This document shows, in pieces, positions 7,834 to 17,405 of a stretch of 57,254 bases of DNA. Each line of letters begins with the position of its first letter. The stretch's first letter is position 1. Where the stretch lies: contig JAMDCG010000010.1 of assembly GCA_023489425.1 (NCBI GenBank), positions 1 through 57,254 on the forward strand. Direction: 5' to 3'. Source of the stretch: Thermoplasmatota archaeon. GTDB taxonomy: Archaea; Thermoplasmatota; Thermoplasmata; Thermoplasmatales; Thermoplasmataceae. A program made the translations under genes and the position numbers. Under the pieces are notes generated by a model. The model was not told where the DNA came from. It made no database searches and saw only the letters and a list, made by a program, of their open reading frames with translations.

Positions 7834-9159
7834 TCAGTCGTTTATGGGATCTTTCAGTCTGCTTGAACTCTCTTTTGATAGTAATAATCCTATGAGCAGG
7901 ACAATTGTTCCAATGAAGAGGAAAATCAACCACGATTGACCGGTTGTGCCGAACAGATTTTTTGAAGAAAAGTATATGACCGCAGAAATTCCAAAGCTCG
8001 CAGGTATTGCTGCACCATTGTATATGAATCCAATGGATGTTGTCCTGTGTGACTTGCTGAAAACTTCTGATAGGAATGCAGGTATAGATGCAAATATTGC
8101 GGCCTCAATGAATGCCTGAACTGAAAAAGCTACAATGGTAAGTGTAAGGTTTCCAGAAAATACAAGGTAATAAAGAGGTATTAATGATATCAGGAATATT
8201 ATGGAAAATATAGTCATGGTCAATTTTCTCCTGAATATCAGGAAGGCAAAAACTCCACCTATCCATACACCTACGAGTGATATGAGATTTATGTAAGAAT
8301 TGTAAAGATCATCGGCAGATCCGGATATCTTTGTGTACAACTCCCCGAGGAATGTAGGGTAGAAACTCAGTGTTATTGTGTTTAATAATAGCAGGCCAGC
8401 CACCAGCAAAAAAGCCGAAACAAGAATTCTTGTTTGCAATATTGTACCCTCTATGGGAACCTTTTCAATTTCGTTCCTGGATTTCATTTCATCAAAGACA
8501 GGACTCTCGTGAGTGAATAGCCTGATGATGACGGCAACTATACCAGGAATAATGGTTGTTGCAAATATGACCCTCCATACAAGGTCGTCCGCCTGTGCCG
8601 GGCCATAATAAGACCTCACAAGAGATGCAACCAGCAAAAGGATGAAATATCCAACTCCGTAACCACTCTGTACAAAGGCTCCTACTGCTACCCTTTTTCT
8701 CTGCGGTATGGCTTCCATTGATAATGCTGTACCTCCAGAATATTCCGCACCTGCGAAGATACCAACTAAAAATAGGAGTATGTACAGTATTGCTGTTGCT
8801 GCATATCCTGCTGTCTGGTAAGTGGGTATGAAAGCTATCAGGAAGGAAAAGAATGAAAATCCTACAATGGAATACAGTAGCATTTTCCTTCTACCGAGCT
8901 TATCTCCAAGAAAATTTCCAAGGGCGATTGATCCAACAAAACGTGCTAGAGCTCCAACTGCGAGACCGAGAAATGTGAGAAAGAGAGAATCTGAAAAATT
9001 TGAGGGAAAAAATACCCCGGATATGGTTACAGCAACAACCACGTATGCTATTGATGTATAACCATCCATAAGCCATCCAGAGAAGGCAGAAAGGATCTGA
9101 GCAACTTGAGTTCTATTAAGTTTTTCTGATTTCATTTGATTATTTTCACTTATAGCCAT
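7834..9159 (-). CDS. MFS transporter, metabolite:H+ symporter type
   Basis: A 12-helix carrier of about 441 residues. The first helix contains FSGWLMDGY, where family members carry a conserved Asp. Motif A appears as LGDKLGRRKMLL, and the TM4-5 region GAEYSGGTALSMEAIPQRKR is typical of the metabolite:H+/sialate-type branch (ShiA, KgtP, JEN1-like). It probably imports an organic acid with protons. The frame opens at GTG 9171, but the ATG at 9159 lies about 25 nt behind a TATA box (TATAAAT, 9184-9178, minus strand), which fits a leaderless start. It is convergent with the dtxR-like gene and stands alone. Confidence 0.88.
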   Translation of the reverse strand: MAISENNQMKSEKLNRTQVAQILSAFSGWLMDGYTSIAYVVVAVTISGVFFPSNFSDSLFLTFLGLAVGALARFVGSIALGNFLGDKLGRRKMLLYSIVGFSFFSFLIAFIPTYQTAGYAATAILYILLFLVGIFAGAEYSGGTALSMEAIPQRKRVAVGAFVQSGYGVGYFILLLVASLVRSYYGPAQADDLVWRVIFATTIIPGIVAVIIRLFTHESPVFDEMKSRNEIEKVPIEGTILQTRILVSAFLLVAGLLLLNTITLSFYPTFLGELYTKISGSADDLYNSYINLISLVGVWIGGVFAFLIFRRKLTMTIFSIIFLISLIPLYYLVFSGNLTLTIVAFSVQAFIEAAIFASIPAFLSEVFSKSHRTTSIGFIYNGAAIPASFGISAVIYFSSKNLFGTTGQSWLIFLFIGTIVLLIGLLLSKESSSRLKDPIND

Positions 9160-9321
9160 ACAGATCTTCACCCATTCATTTATACTTGAATTTATTAAAC
9201 TTTAATGATTTCAAAGGTTTTATTCAGATAATTCCTACAGACTTTGCACGTATTTCTACTGTATTCACTTCATTGAATTCAAACCTTTTCACTCAGCCTC
9301 TATGAGTCACTTATATATATT

Positions 9322-9347
9322 TATATTCTTATTTTATATTCTTATTT
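9322..9347 (+). repeat. Tandem 13-bp repeat in intergenic region
   Basis: TATATTCTTATTT occurs twice without spacer (9322-9334 and 9335-9347). It lies in the AT-rich space between the divergent MFS gene and the ABC exporter operon, roughly 95 nt upstream of the exporter start. Confidence 0.8.
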
Positions 9348-9441
9348 TTGAAAACTGAAAAAGTTCTTTATTCTTCAACCATATAAAAGTCTTTGAATCA
9401 ACTACAAAACTTTAAAATTCTCGTCATAATATAGGGATATT

Positions 9442-11190
9442 TTGAATGATAATAAAAAAAGTTTTTTGAAAAAAATAAAAGGAGTGTTTGAACCTCTACT
9501 CTTCTCAAGGGAATACCTCAAAAACAAGAAGTGGGTAATTTACCTGATAATAGGGTTTGCAGTATTATCTACTGCAACAAGGCTTCTTGTTCCTATTATA
9601 ATAGGTGCAATTATTGATTCCCTTGAATCCAAGAATTTTAATGCAATCTATCTGGAAATTGAATACATTCTGCTTTTGGCTGTTCTATCCGCGGTTGCAT
9701 CGTTCGTAGTTAACTTTGGAGCACAATACTCCAGCCAGATATATGCTTACAACCTGAGAAAGAAGGTTGTAAACAGCATGGTGAAGAAGAAGACAAAATT
9801 CTTTCAGGATAAAACATCGGGTGACCTGCTATCCAGAACAACAATGGATATTGATGCAAGCAGAAATTTCATCATGAATTCCCTTTCCCAATTAATTCCA
9901 ACGATTTTAATAATAATATTCGCAGTAGGTTATCTCTTTTATATTAATGTTTTCTATTCGCTATTCTTTCTCGCAACGGTTCCAATTCTTATCTATATAG
10001 GCATAAAGTTTCAGAGGAAGCAAAGGCCACACTGGATGAAAATAAGGGAAACATATGGGGTCATGACTGAAAGCATTCAGGAGGACATTACAGGACAGAG
10101 GACTGTCAGATCTTACCTGCAGGAGGACCCACAGATCAACAGATTTACAGGAATAACAGATACATATTATGGAGAATATATGGAAGTGGCAAACCTGAGG
10201 GGTTTTTACAACAACCTTATGCCATTCATAATAAGTGCAGCTGCCACCGCTGTAATATTCTATGGAGGTTACACATCAATTATAGCAAGAAGCGATGTGG
10301 GTGGGCTGGTTGCAGCTGTAAATATATTTACCATGGTAACTTTTCCAGTAAGTTTCCTGGGAAGACTGATTGCATTTTCAGAAAATGCAAGAGCCGGAAT
10401 AGGCAGGATAAAGGGAGTGCTGGACAGGGATCTTGATGAGGATGTTCTAACAGGTGGTGATTTCCCGAAAGGAAACGGAATAAGCATGAGGAACGTCAGA
10501 TACAAGCGTGGAGACAGGGAAATTTTAAGAAATATCGATCTGGAAATACCACCCGAATCATTTGTATGCCTTACAGGGGAAACAGGTACCGGCAAGAGTT
10601 CCCTTGTCAATCTCATACCAAGACTTGAAGATCCATCAGAAGGGAGTATATTTATCGGTGGTGTTAACATAAAAGATATTCCGCTCTCTTCATTGAGAAA
10701 GAATATTGCCATAGTTCCCCAGGAAATAAGTCTTCTTTCAGGAACAATAAGTGAAAATATCATATTTGGCAGGAAAGAAATTACAGAGGAGATGGCTAAA
10801 AGAGCCTCGAAGATTGCCAGGATTGATGATTTCATTGAGAGCCTTCCTGAAGGTTATTCAACTATCATTGGAGAGAGAGGGATAACACTTTCAGGAGGCC
10901 AGAGGCAGAGAGTTGCCCTTGCGAGGGCAATAGCGTCAAACCCAAGAATACTCATACTGGATGATGCCACTTCAAGCGTTGATCCAGAGACTGAGCTTGC
11001 AATTTTCTCAAGGATCGTGAAGAATATTGAGGGCATTACTGTAGTGCTCGTGTCTCTGAGATACTCGGCAATGAAATATGCAACAACAGTGTATGAACTT
11101 GAGGACGGGGAGATAAGACAACTCGATAATATTGAAGAGTTGAACTACGCAATGGAAAAGGAGGGGTTCGAAAATGAAACAGACCTATGA
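9442..11190 (+). CDS. Heterodimeric ABC exporter subunit with degenerate ATP site
   Basis: A type IV half-transporter of 582 residues: six membrane helices (about 30-310), then a nucleotide-binding domain. Walker A is GETGTGKSS (379-387), the signature LSGGQ (483-487), and Walker B ILILDD with Asp508 where a catalytic Glu is normal. The H-loop is VLVSLRY, with Leu539 in place of the switch His. This is the pattern of the degenerate half in heterodimeric exporters (TM287/288, BmrCD, LmrCD). The start codon is TTG; an ATG two bases on is out of frame, and TTTAAAATT (about 9411-9419) is the likely TATA region. The 3' end overlaps the next subunit. Substrate unknown; lipids or drugs are typical. 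Confidence 0.93.
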   Translation: MNDNKKSFLKKIKGVFEPLLFSREYLKNKKWVIYLIIGFAVLSTATRLLVPIIIGAIIDSLESKNFNAIYLEIEYILLLAVLSAVASFVVNFGAQYSSQIYAYNLRKKVVNSMVKKKTKFFQDKTSGDLLSRTTMDIDASRNFIMNSLSQLIPTILIIIFAVGYLFYINVFYSLFFLATVPILIYIGIKFQRKQRPHWMKIRETYGVMTESIQEDITGQRTVRSYLQEDPQINRFTGITDTYYGEYMEVANLRGFYNNLMPFIISAAATAVIFYGGYTSIIARSDVGGLVAAVNIFTMVTFPVSFLGRLIAFSENARAGIGRIKGVLDRDLDEDVLTGGDFPKGNGISMRNVRYKRGDREILRNIDLEIPPESFVCLTGETGTGKSSLVNLIPRLEDPSEGSIFIGGVNIKDIPLSSLRKNIAIVPQEISLLSGTISENIIFGRKEITEEMAKRASKIARIDDFIESLPEGYSTIIGERGITLSGGQRQRVALARAIASNPRILILDDATSSVDPETELAIFSRIVKNIEGITVVLVSLRYSAMKYATTVYELEDGEIRQLDNIEELNYAMEKEGFENETDL

Positions 11191-12958
11191 AGAAATCGAG
11201 GAAACTTATATAAAAACCCTGAAGGGAAGAACAGCCCTCAAGAGACTTATAAAGGACATGGCAAAAAACAGGAAGCAGATGACTATATTGATTGCCTCAG
11301 TCATGATCACTGCAATAGCTGCTACTTTCTCCCCCCTTGCAATTGGAGATGCTGTTAACGGAGTGGCCGACAGAAGTTTCAAGGTTATACTTGATTTCAG
11401 CCTGCTATTCATTGGACTGGCAATGATACAGTTTGCATCTAACAGATTCAGGGTTATAAGCTCAACCATACTTGCACAGGGTACTGTAAAAAACCTTCGA
11501 GACAGATCATTCAAAAGCATACAGCACGTTCCAATTTCATTCTTCAGCAAGGTTAAGGCAGGTTTTCTGATCAGCAGAATGACAAATGATGGGGAAACTC
11601 TGGGAGAGTTTCTTACTTTTCAGATCCCGTCAGTCGTCTCCGGAATGACCACCGTAATAATGTCCATAGCAATTATGCTGTATCTCGATTTTAACCTGAC
11701 CCTGTATGCTCTCATAGTGCTACCTTTCCTTTCATTGTTCACCATATCACTGCAGGGCAAAGTGAGGAGGAATTATCTAAGAACAAGAAGAACAATTGCG
11801 GCAATCACCGGGAATCTTGCTGAAAATATATCATCCATAAGAAGCATAAAGGCGTTCAACGTGGAATCATATACAGAGGAAAAATTTGACGGCCTTAACA
11901 GTGATAATCTTAATGCAAATATCAAGGCATCAAGACTTTCCTCAATGTATGGTGCAATAGTAAGAGTGATCGAATATACTGGAATAGCTATTGTTGTACT
12001 GGCGGGAGCAATACAGTTAAGGGCTGGATTGATTTCAATCGGTATCCTTGTTTCATTCATATTTTACGTTCAGGAGTTTTTTGATCCTGTGATCCAGCTT
12101 TCACAGCTCTATAACTCCTATCAGTCATCTATTGTTGGGGTTGGAAGAATATACGGAATTATAGATAGTAAGAAGGAGGAAAAATCTGAAGGAGAGGTAA
12201 ATGTTTCAACACTCAAGGACTCTATTGTCCTTAAAGATGTCAATTTCGCATACGACGATTCGGATGCCCTTAAAAATATTAATCTGACAATAAAGAAAGG
12301 TGAGAATATAGGGATTGTTGGACATACTGGAGCCGGGAAGACGACACTTTCTAACCTCATAATGAAATTCTACACACCACAAACAGGGGAAATACTTGTA
12401 GATGGGAGGAACCTTTCAGAAATTAACACAGAGTCTTACAGGAATCTCATCTCTCCAGTACTTCAGGAACCATTCCTTTTCAGGGGCACAATATATGAGA
12501 ATGTTAAAATCGCAGCTCCAGACAAGTCGGAGGAGGAAATGGAAAAACTAGCATCTGATTTCAGCCTGAAAAGGATATTTGACAAGCTCCCTGATGGCAT
12601 GGAAACCAATGTCGGAGAACTTGGAAGAAGCCTATCAGAGGGACAGAAGCAGGCTATTGCAATTTTAAGGGCATTGTGCAGGAACCCTCAGATCATCATA
12701 ATGGATGAACCAACATCGAATATTGATCCATATTCAGAGAAGTTCATCTTCCAGAGTCTGGAAAAATTCGCCCAGGATAGAACACTTATCCTGATAACGC
12801 ACAGGTTCTCAATGATATCCCTGGTAGATAAGATTATAGTTCTACAGGATGGTAAAATTGTTGAGTCTGGAACGTTCCCAGAGTTGAGGGAAAAGAAGGG
12901 AATATTCTCCCAGATGTATGATATTCTCTATGGAAATAGAGGAGAAAGCATAGAATGA
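11174..12958 (+). CDS. Heterodimeric ABC exporter subunit with consensus catalytic residues
   Basis: The partner of the preceding gene: 594 residues, six membrane helices (about 35-310) then the nucleotide-binding domain. Walker A is GHTGAGKTT (383-391), Walker B IIIMDE with Glu512, and the H-loop LITHRF with His543. Its own signature is LSEGQ (487-491) rather than LSGGQ. This signature would face the degenerate Walker sites of the partner, so both deviations fall in one composite ATP site and the other stays canonical. The start overlaps the upstream gene by 17 nt and is preceded by GGAGG, one of the clear ribosome-binding sites in the window, consistent with translation inside an operon. 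Confidence 0.94.
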   Translation: MKQTYEEIEETYIKTLKGRTALKRLIKDMAKNRKQMTILIASVMITAIAATFSPLAIGDAVNGVADRSFKVILDFSLLFIGLAMIQFASNRFRVISSTILAQGTVKNLRDRSFKSIQHVPISFFSKVKAGFLISRMTNDGETLGEFLTFQIPSVVSGMTTVIMSIAIMLYLDFNLTLYALIVLPFLSLFTISLQGKVRRNYLRTRRTIAAITGNLAENISSIRSIKAFNVESYTEEKFDGLNSDNLNANIKASRLSSMYGAIVRVIEYTGIAIVVLAGAIQLRAGLISIGILVSFIFYVQEFFDPVIQLSQLYNSYQSSIVGVGRIYGIIDSKKEEKSEGEVNVSTLKDSIVLKDVNFAYDDSDALKNINLTIKKGENIGIVGHTGAGKTTLSNLIMKFYTPQTGEILVDGRNLSEINTESYRNLISPVLQEPFLFRGTIYENVKIAAPDKSEEEMEKLASDFSLKRIFDKLPDGMETNVGELGRSLSEGQKQAIAILRALCRNPQIIIMDEPTSNIDPYSEKFIFQSLEKFAQDRTLILITHRFSMISLVDKIIVLQDGKIVESGTFPELREKKGIFSQMYDILYGNRGESIE

Positions 12959-12977
12959 GCAAATGTGGGTAAAAAGA

Positions 12978-13904
12978 TCAATTCTTTTTTTCCTTGAGTG
13001 CGTCTTCCATGGCAATATTGATGTCTGCAAACTTGATTTTATAACCAAGAGATTCCATTTTTTCCGATTTTATTAACTGGCTTTTGAGAACAAGATCAGA
13101 GGCCTTTCCGAAAAGAGATTTTATGATAAAACCAGGAATTGGTAGCCCAGATTTTTTCTTCAATACTTTCCCAACACTTTCAGAAAATATTCTTGAGGTA
13201 CAGTTTCCGCCTACGCAGTTTATGGGACCGGAAAAGCCAGTATTTTCAATTGCAGACATTATTATGCCTATCTCATCATCCATGTGAATCCACGGGAATA
13301 TCTGGCTACCTGGTCTTACATATCCACCCAGTCCCTTCCTGAAATACGGTACCAGTGCGGCCAGCGCACCCTCACCATTTTCCAGTACAAGGGTTGTTCT
13401 TACAGTTACGACTCTCACACCGAGATCTTTGGCCTTATATGCCTCTTTTTCCCAGCTGGATACAAGGTTTGCCCAGAAATCCTTTCCTTCGGGAGAGCTC
13501 TCTGTTGCAGCTACATTTTCCGAATACCCATATATACCTGCTGCAGAACCATTGATCAGTACTTCTGGTTTCTTATCGCATTTTTCCATTGCACTTATTA
13601 CGTACCTCGTTCCCTTTACCCTGCTTTCCACGACTTCCTTCTCGTAATTCCCTCTCCATTTTGAAAAAATAGGAGCTCCCGAGAGATTTACCACTGCTCT
13701 GATTCCGTTCATGAATTCAGAAAGTTCATCTGGTTTATTCATATTGTATTCAATATAACTTGTAGCATCTGGCAGGATTTCCTTCGCCCTCTTACTGTTT
13801 CGTGAAACTACATATATATCATAATCTTTCTCCCTAAGGGAATAGTAAAGCCTTTTGCCAATGGAGCCTGTTGCTCCAAGTATCATGATTTTTTTATTTT
13901 CCAT
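12978..13904 (-). CDS. TIGR01777-type epimerase/SDR protein
   Basis: An extended short-chain dehydrogenase of 308 residues with a nucleotide-binding start ILGATGSIGKRL (8-19). Features of the YfcH/SDR39U1 group are VVNLSGAPI(F)SKWR, ESRVKGTR, LINGSAAGIYGY, RTTLVLENGEGAL, and a C-terminal DUF1731-like end (LLKSQ..KSEKMESLGYKIKF). Biochemistry in this family is poorly defined; no substrate can be named. It is convergent with the exporter operon and divergent from the thiolase. Confidence 0.9.
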   Translation of the reverse strand: MENKKIMILGATGSIGKRLYYSLREKDYDIYVVSRNSKRAKEILPDATSYIEYNMNKPDELSEFMNGIRAVVNLSGAPIFSKWRGNYEKEVVESRVKGTRYVISAMEKCDKKPEVLINGSAAGIYGYSENVAATESSPEGKDFWANLVSSWEKEAYKAKDLGVRVVTVRTTLVLENGEGALAALVPYFRKGLGGYVRPGSQIFPWIHMDDEIGIIMSAIENTGFSGPINCVGGNCTSRIFSESVGKVLKKKSGLPIPGFIIKSLFGKASDLVLKSQLIKSEKMESLGYKIKFADINIAMEDALKEKKN

Positions 13905-14056
13905 ATAGGTAAAATAGAATTCAGCTTAATAGGATTTATAAAAAAAATTATATGAACTAAACGTTAAGCCAGCTTATTGAATTTCAAATATTTCGAATGG
14001 CACTTATGATTTGCTATGAATGATAAGAGATAATTATTGGGACACTATTCTCAAAA

Positions 14057-15232
14057 ATGAATAGAGAATTACATGATGCTTATGTAATTGAAAATTTGAG
14101 AACACCCTTCGGAAGGAGAAACGGGTACTTCAGGAACACACATCCTGTCAACCTCCTTGGATCACTGTCTCGTGAGCTGCTTGCCAGGCTGAAGATAGAA
14201 CCTTCAAACATAGATGATTTTATAGTTGGTAGCGTCGATCAGTTTGGAGAACAGTCAGCAAACATAGCCAGAAATGCCTGGCTGTCAGCAGGTCTTCCAG
14301 AAACTGTTCCAGGGGTCACTGTGGACAGGCAATGTGGTTCAAGTCTTCAATCCATACAGTTTGGGTACAGTGGAATTGAATCTGGAATTTATGATCTTGT
14401 CCTTGCAGGTGGAGTTGAATCTATGACAAGGGTTCCAATGTTTTCAAGCATCCATAACGATTCCACGCCCATGACCAAAGAGCTCAGGCAAAGATATCCA
14501 ATAGACGAGGACTGGTTCAGCCAGGCCAGAGCAGCATCAATTGTCGCTGAGAAATATGGTATAACAAGGGAAGAGATGGACATTTTCAGCCTTGAAAGCC
14601 ACAGGAAAGCCCATTCAAACATCAATGATATAAGATCGGAAATTTTCCCTGTAATGGGGGCAGACAGGGATGGAAACAATCGGGTTGTGGATAGTGATGA
14701 AGGTGTGAGAACTGATAGCACCATAGAAAAGTTATCAGGGTTGAAAAATGCATTCTATGGAGTAGATAATATTACTGCCGGAAACTCAAGTCAGATATCT
14801 GACGGTGCTTCCCTGACACTTATTGCTTCAGAACAGAAAGCCGACCAGCTAGACCTGAATAAAAGGGCAAGGCTGAGATCATTCACCGTTGCAGGGGTGA
14901 ATCCTGTAGAAATGCTAACAGGACCGATCGATGTTACAAAGAGGATGTTGAAGAAGGAAAATCTTACAATGGAGGATTTTGATTATTTTGAGGTTAATGA
15001 GGCCTTTGCCTCGGTTGTGCTTGCCTGGATTAAATCCACAGGTGCAGACCCGGATAAAGTCAATATCAACGGCGGAGCCATAGCCATTGGCCACCCATTG
15101 GGAGCAACAGGATCGAGACTGGTTGGGACAATGCTTAATGTTCTGGAGAGAAAAAAAGCAAATCGCGGTCTTATTGCCATATGTGAGGGTGGTGGAATGG
15201 CAAACGGTGTCATAGTGGAAAGGATAGAATGA
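14057..15232 (+). CDS. Thiolase (acetyl-CoA C-acyltransferase)
   Basis: A 391-residue thiolase, the usual length. All catalytic parts are present: nucleophile Cys93 in RQCGSSLQS, NEAFAS near 314-319, His346 in GGAIAIGHPLGATGSR, and Cys376 in CEGGGMANG. The last block is typical of catalytically active degradative or biosynthetic thiolases rather than of SCP-X-like archaeal thiolases paired with OB-fold proteins; no DUF35 partner lies beside it. It can cleave 3-ketoacyl-CoA in beta-oxidation or condense acetyl-CoA. It is monocistronic. Confidence 0.94.
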   Translation: MNRELHDAYVIENLRTPFGRRNGYFRNTHPVNLLGSLSRELLARLKIEPSNIDDFIVGSVDQFGEQSANIARNAWLSAGLPETVPGVTVDRQCGSSLQSIQFGYSGIESGIYDLVLAGGVESMTRVPMFSSIHNDSTPMTKELRQRYPIDEDWFSQARAASIVAEKYGITREEMDIFSLESHRKAHSNINDIRSEIFPVMGADRDGNNRVVDSDEGVRTDSTIEKLSGLKNAFYGVDNITAGNSSQISDGASLTLIASEQKADQLDLNKRARLRSFTVAGVNPVEMLTGPIDVTKRMLKKENLTMEDFDYFEVNEAFASVVLAWIKSTGADPDKVNINGGAIAIGHPLGATGSRLVGTMLNVLERKKANRGLIAICEGGGMANGVIVERIE

Positions 15233-15264
15233 GGAAATTACCAAAATTTGTTGGCTTTAGATAA

Positions 15265-16215
15265 TTAGATCTTCCTTAGCTGAATGTAATTTACCTCATG
15301 GTTTTCTCTCTTCCTGAGGATTAACTGCGCATGATATTTTGTTCTCTCTATATTCATTCTAAGGTTAAGTCCATTTATTCTCTCCCATATATCCAGACCT
15401 ATCTTTATGGCAACTTCATCTGGAATGGATGCGTATTTCTTGAAATAAGAATTGGGATCCTTGAACGCTGTTTCCTTCAGTTTCAGGAATCTCTGGATGA
15501 ACCATTCCTTTATGGTCTCTTCCTCAGCATCAACATATATGGAGAAATCGAAAAAATCTGAGACCATCAGATCATGAAAATTATCATTTACCCTGTCAGA
15601 ATGGGACTGGAGAACATTTAAACCTTCAAAAATTATTATGTCCGGATTCTCAATTTCAATTTCCTCTTCAGGAACAATGTCATATTTCAAATGAGAATAG
15701 AAAGGCGCTTTTAAATGGCTTACTCCAGATTTGATCCTGTAAAGGAATTTGATCATGGATTTGAGATCATAGCTTTCTGGAAACCCTTTTCTTTCGATTA
15801 TGTTTCTTCTTTTCAACTCCTCATTTGGATAAAGGAAACCATCTGTGGTAACAATATAAACATTGAGTGAATTTTCCCATGAAGAAATAAGTTCCTTCAT
15901 AATTCTTGCTGTTGTGCTCTTTCCCACTGCAACACTACCTGCAATCCCTATAATATAAGGCACCCTCTCGTTTTCCATCTCTAGGAAGGCCTTTCTTGTC
16001 CTGTTCAGACGCCTGTAATTGTCATAATATACCTTGAGCAACCTGGTCAATGGTGCATAAATCTCCTTTACCTCCTTCATGGATATATTTTCATTTATAC
16101 CTCTTATTTCCCTCAACTGTTCTTCTGTAATTGTAATTTTCTTCCTGTCTCTTAGTTTTCTCCACTTCTCCCTCTCAATGGTTACAAAGGGCGTTTCATA
16201 ATCTGAGGTTTCCAT
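15265..16215 (-). CDS. coaA: Pantothenate kinase, bacterial type I
   Basis: This kinase phosphorylates pantothenate, the first committed step to coenzyme A. The 316 residues are collinear with bacterial CoaA: RINGENISM-like N-terminal region, PLTRLL, P-loop GSVAVGKST (93-101), VTTDGFLYPNEELKRR, RKGFPESYD, IIIFEGLNVLQ, DFFDFSIYVDA, FLKLKETAFKDPNSYF. Most archaea lack it and use pantoate kinase with phosphopantothenate synthetase; Thermoplasmatales are the known exception, and a Picrophilus type I enzyme has been characterised as insensitive to CoA feedback. The present protein retains Arg104 after the P-loop, equivalent to a residue that contacts CoA in E. coli, so insensitivity should not be assumed. 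Bacterial origin by transfer is likely. Confidence 0.95.
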   Translation of the reverse strand: METSDYETPFVTIEREKWRKLRDRKKITITEEQLREIRGINENISMKEVKEIYAPLTRLLKVYYDNYRRLNRTRKAFLEMENERVPYIIGIAGSVAVGKSTTARIMKELISSWENSLNVYIVTTDGFLYPNEELKRRNIIERKGFPESYDLKSMIKFLYRIKSGVSHLKAPFYSHLKYDIVPEEEIEIENPDIIIFEGLNVLQSHSDRVNDNFHDLMVSDFFDFSIYVDAEEETIKEWFIQRFLKLKETAFKDPNSYFKKYASIPDEVAIKIGLDIWERINGLNLRMNIERTKYHAQLILRKRENHEVNYIQLRKI

Positions 16216-16366
16216 ATTTACACCAGATGTGAGATTGCTTGAAGAATTTAAACAATATCATAACAAAATAAACAATCTTACCATATTTGAATATGAATCA
16301 ATTATAACTGAGCCTCCCAGTATTCTATGTAATACTACTTTTTATGGTTATACAAAACCAAATAGG

Positions 16367-16374
16367 TTATATAA
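16367..16374 (+). promoter_or_regulatory. TATA box of the Opp/Dpp-type operon
   Basis: TTATATAA is centred about 25 nt before the ATG at 16395. It supports that start over the upstream ATG at 16344 and suggests a leaderless transcript. Confidence 0.6.
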
Positions 16375-16394
16375 CACTGTTTTTTAATAGATTG

Positions 16395-17396
16395 ATGGAT
16401 TTGCGATTCTACATTCTGAGGAGGATAGTGATTATTATCCCTACGCTGTTCCTCCTGTCTCTCATTACTTTCATATTTTCAAGACCATTTCTGCCTGTTT
16501 ATGGTAGTTTTACAAATGAATATATCTCATTCCTTTCCATGATATTTCATGGAAATTTTGGAACAATAAGCACTTCTATTTTCACCGGTCCTCTCATAAT
16601 AGGTTTCGAACTTTATTTTCCAGTTACAGTTGAAATAGTAATCCTGACTGTGATACTGACACTTTTAATAGGAGTTCCACTGGGTACATATATAGGGAAC
16701 CAGGGCAGCAAAGGAGCGGATTATATGGCAAGGATAGCATCCCTCATATTTTATTCCATGCCGCTTTTCTGGATTGCAATAATTCTGGAATTCACTTTTG
16801 GCAGTGGAATAGGGATTTTTGCAGGACTTTTTGGACATAATTCCGGACTGCCAGTCTATGGTCAGGGGTATTCATCTGGCGTGAATCTCCCATGGATTTC
16901 AGGCCAGGTGTCTTATCCCACCCACATGCTACTTTTTGACTCCATTCTCCACGGTGATTTTACTCTTGCATATATCTCATTTCTGCATCTTGTACTTCCT
17001 GTTATTGCACTCACCCTGAGCATCCTTGCCATTATCATCAGGTACATAAGGGCGGGTGTTATGGATTATTCCAGCTATAGGTACTCCAGAAATGCGCTTG
17101 CCAGAGGATTAAGTCAGAAGAATGTTGTTATCAATTATTCAAGAAGGAACGGGTTCTTCCCGTCGGCTACAATGATTGGCCTTATAATTGCATATCTGTT
17201 AACTGGAAGCCTGCTTGTAGAGTATTTCTTCAGAATTCATGGACTTGGATTCCTTATTGTCGAGATAATAGGTGATATCCAGGCAAATGGCCTTGCCATG
17301 GCTTCACTTGTTCTTATTTTTGGCATTATTTTCATGATAGCAAATCTTGTGGTCGATCTGGTTTATGTGATACTCAATCCAGAGGTGAACTTTTGA
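16395..17396 (+). CDS. Opp/Dpp-type ABC transporter permease (DppB-like)
   Basis: Inner-membrane permease of 333 residues. It opens with the family start FYILRRIVIIIPTLFLLSLITFIF and has five further helices. The EAA loop that contacts the ATPase appears as NALARGLSQKNVVINYSRRNG, and the family ending ..YVILNPEVNF is kept. The extracytoplasmic region after helix 1 is shorter than usual for DppB and lacks the canonical GDP segment. First gene of a four-gene operon with no substrate-binding protein gene at either end. Peptides or oligosaccharides are family substrates; the true one is unknown. Confidence 0.92.
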   Translation: MDLRFYILRRIVIIIPTLFLLSLITFIFSRPFLPVYGSFTNEYISFLSMIFHGNFGTISTSIFTGPLIIGFELYFPVTVEIVILTVILTLLIGVPLGTYIGNQGSKGADYMARIASLIFYSMPLFWIAIILEFTFGSGIGIFAGLFGHNSGLPVYGQGYSSGVNLPWISGQVSYPTHMLLFDSILHGDFTLAYISFLHLVLPVIALTLSILAIIIRYIRAGVMDYSSYRYSRNALARGLSQKNVVINYSRRNGFFPSATMIGLIIAYLLTGSLLVEYFFRIHGLGFLIVEIIGDIQANGLAMASLVLIFGIIFMIANLVVDLVYVILNPEVNF

Positions 17397-17405
17397 GGTG
17401 CATTC

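Noticed and set aside
9301..9347. Replication origin-like AT-rich region
   Set aside because: There is a short tandem repeat but no ORB-like elements and no cdc6/orc1 gene nearby.
9430..9450. ATG start for the first exporter subunit
   Set aside because: The ATG at 9446 is out of frame; TTG 9442 is the only suitable in-frame start close to the first conserved residues.
10269..10835. 188-codon frame antisense to the ABC exporter
   Set aside because: It mirrors the nucleotide-binding domain region of a well-supported gene and shows no start signals.
13284..13664. Long plus-strand open frame opposite the epimerase gene
   Set aside because: It is antisense to a clear SDR gene, has a low-complexity aromatic/Cys-rich composition and no promoter or family resemblance.
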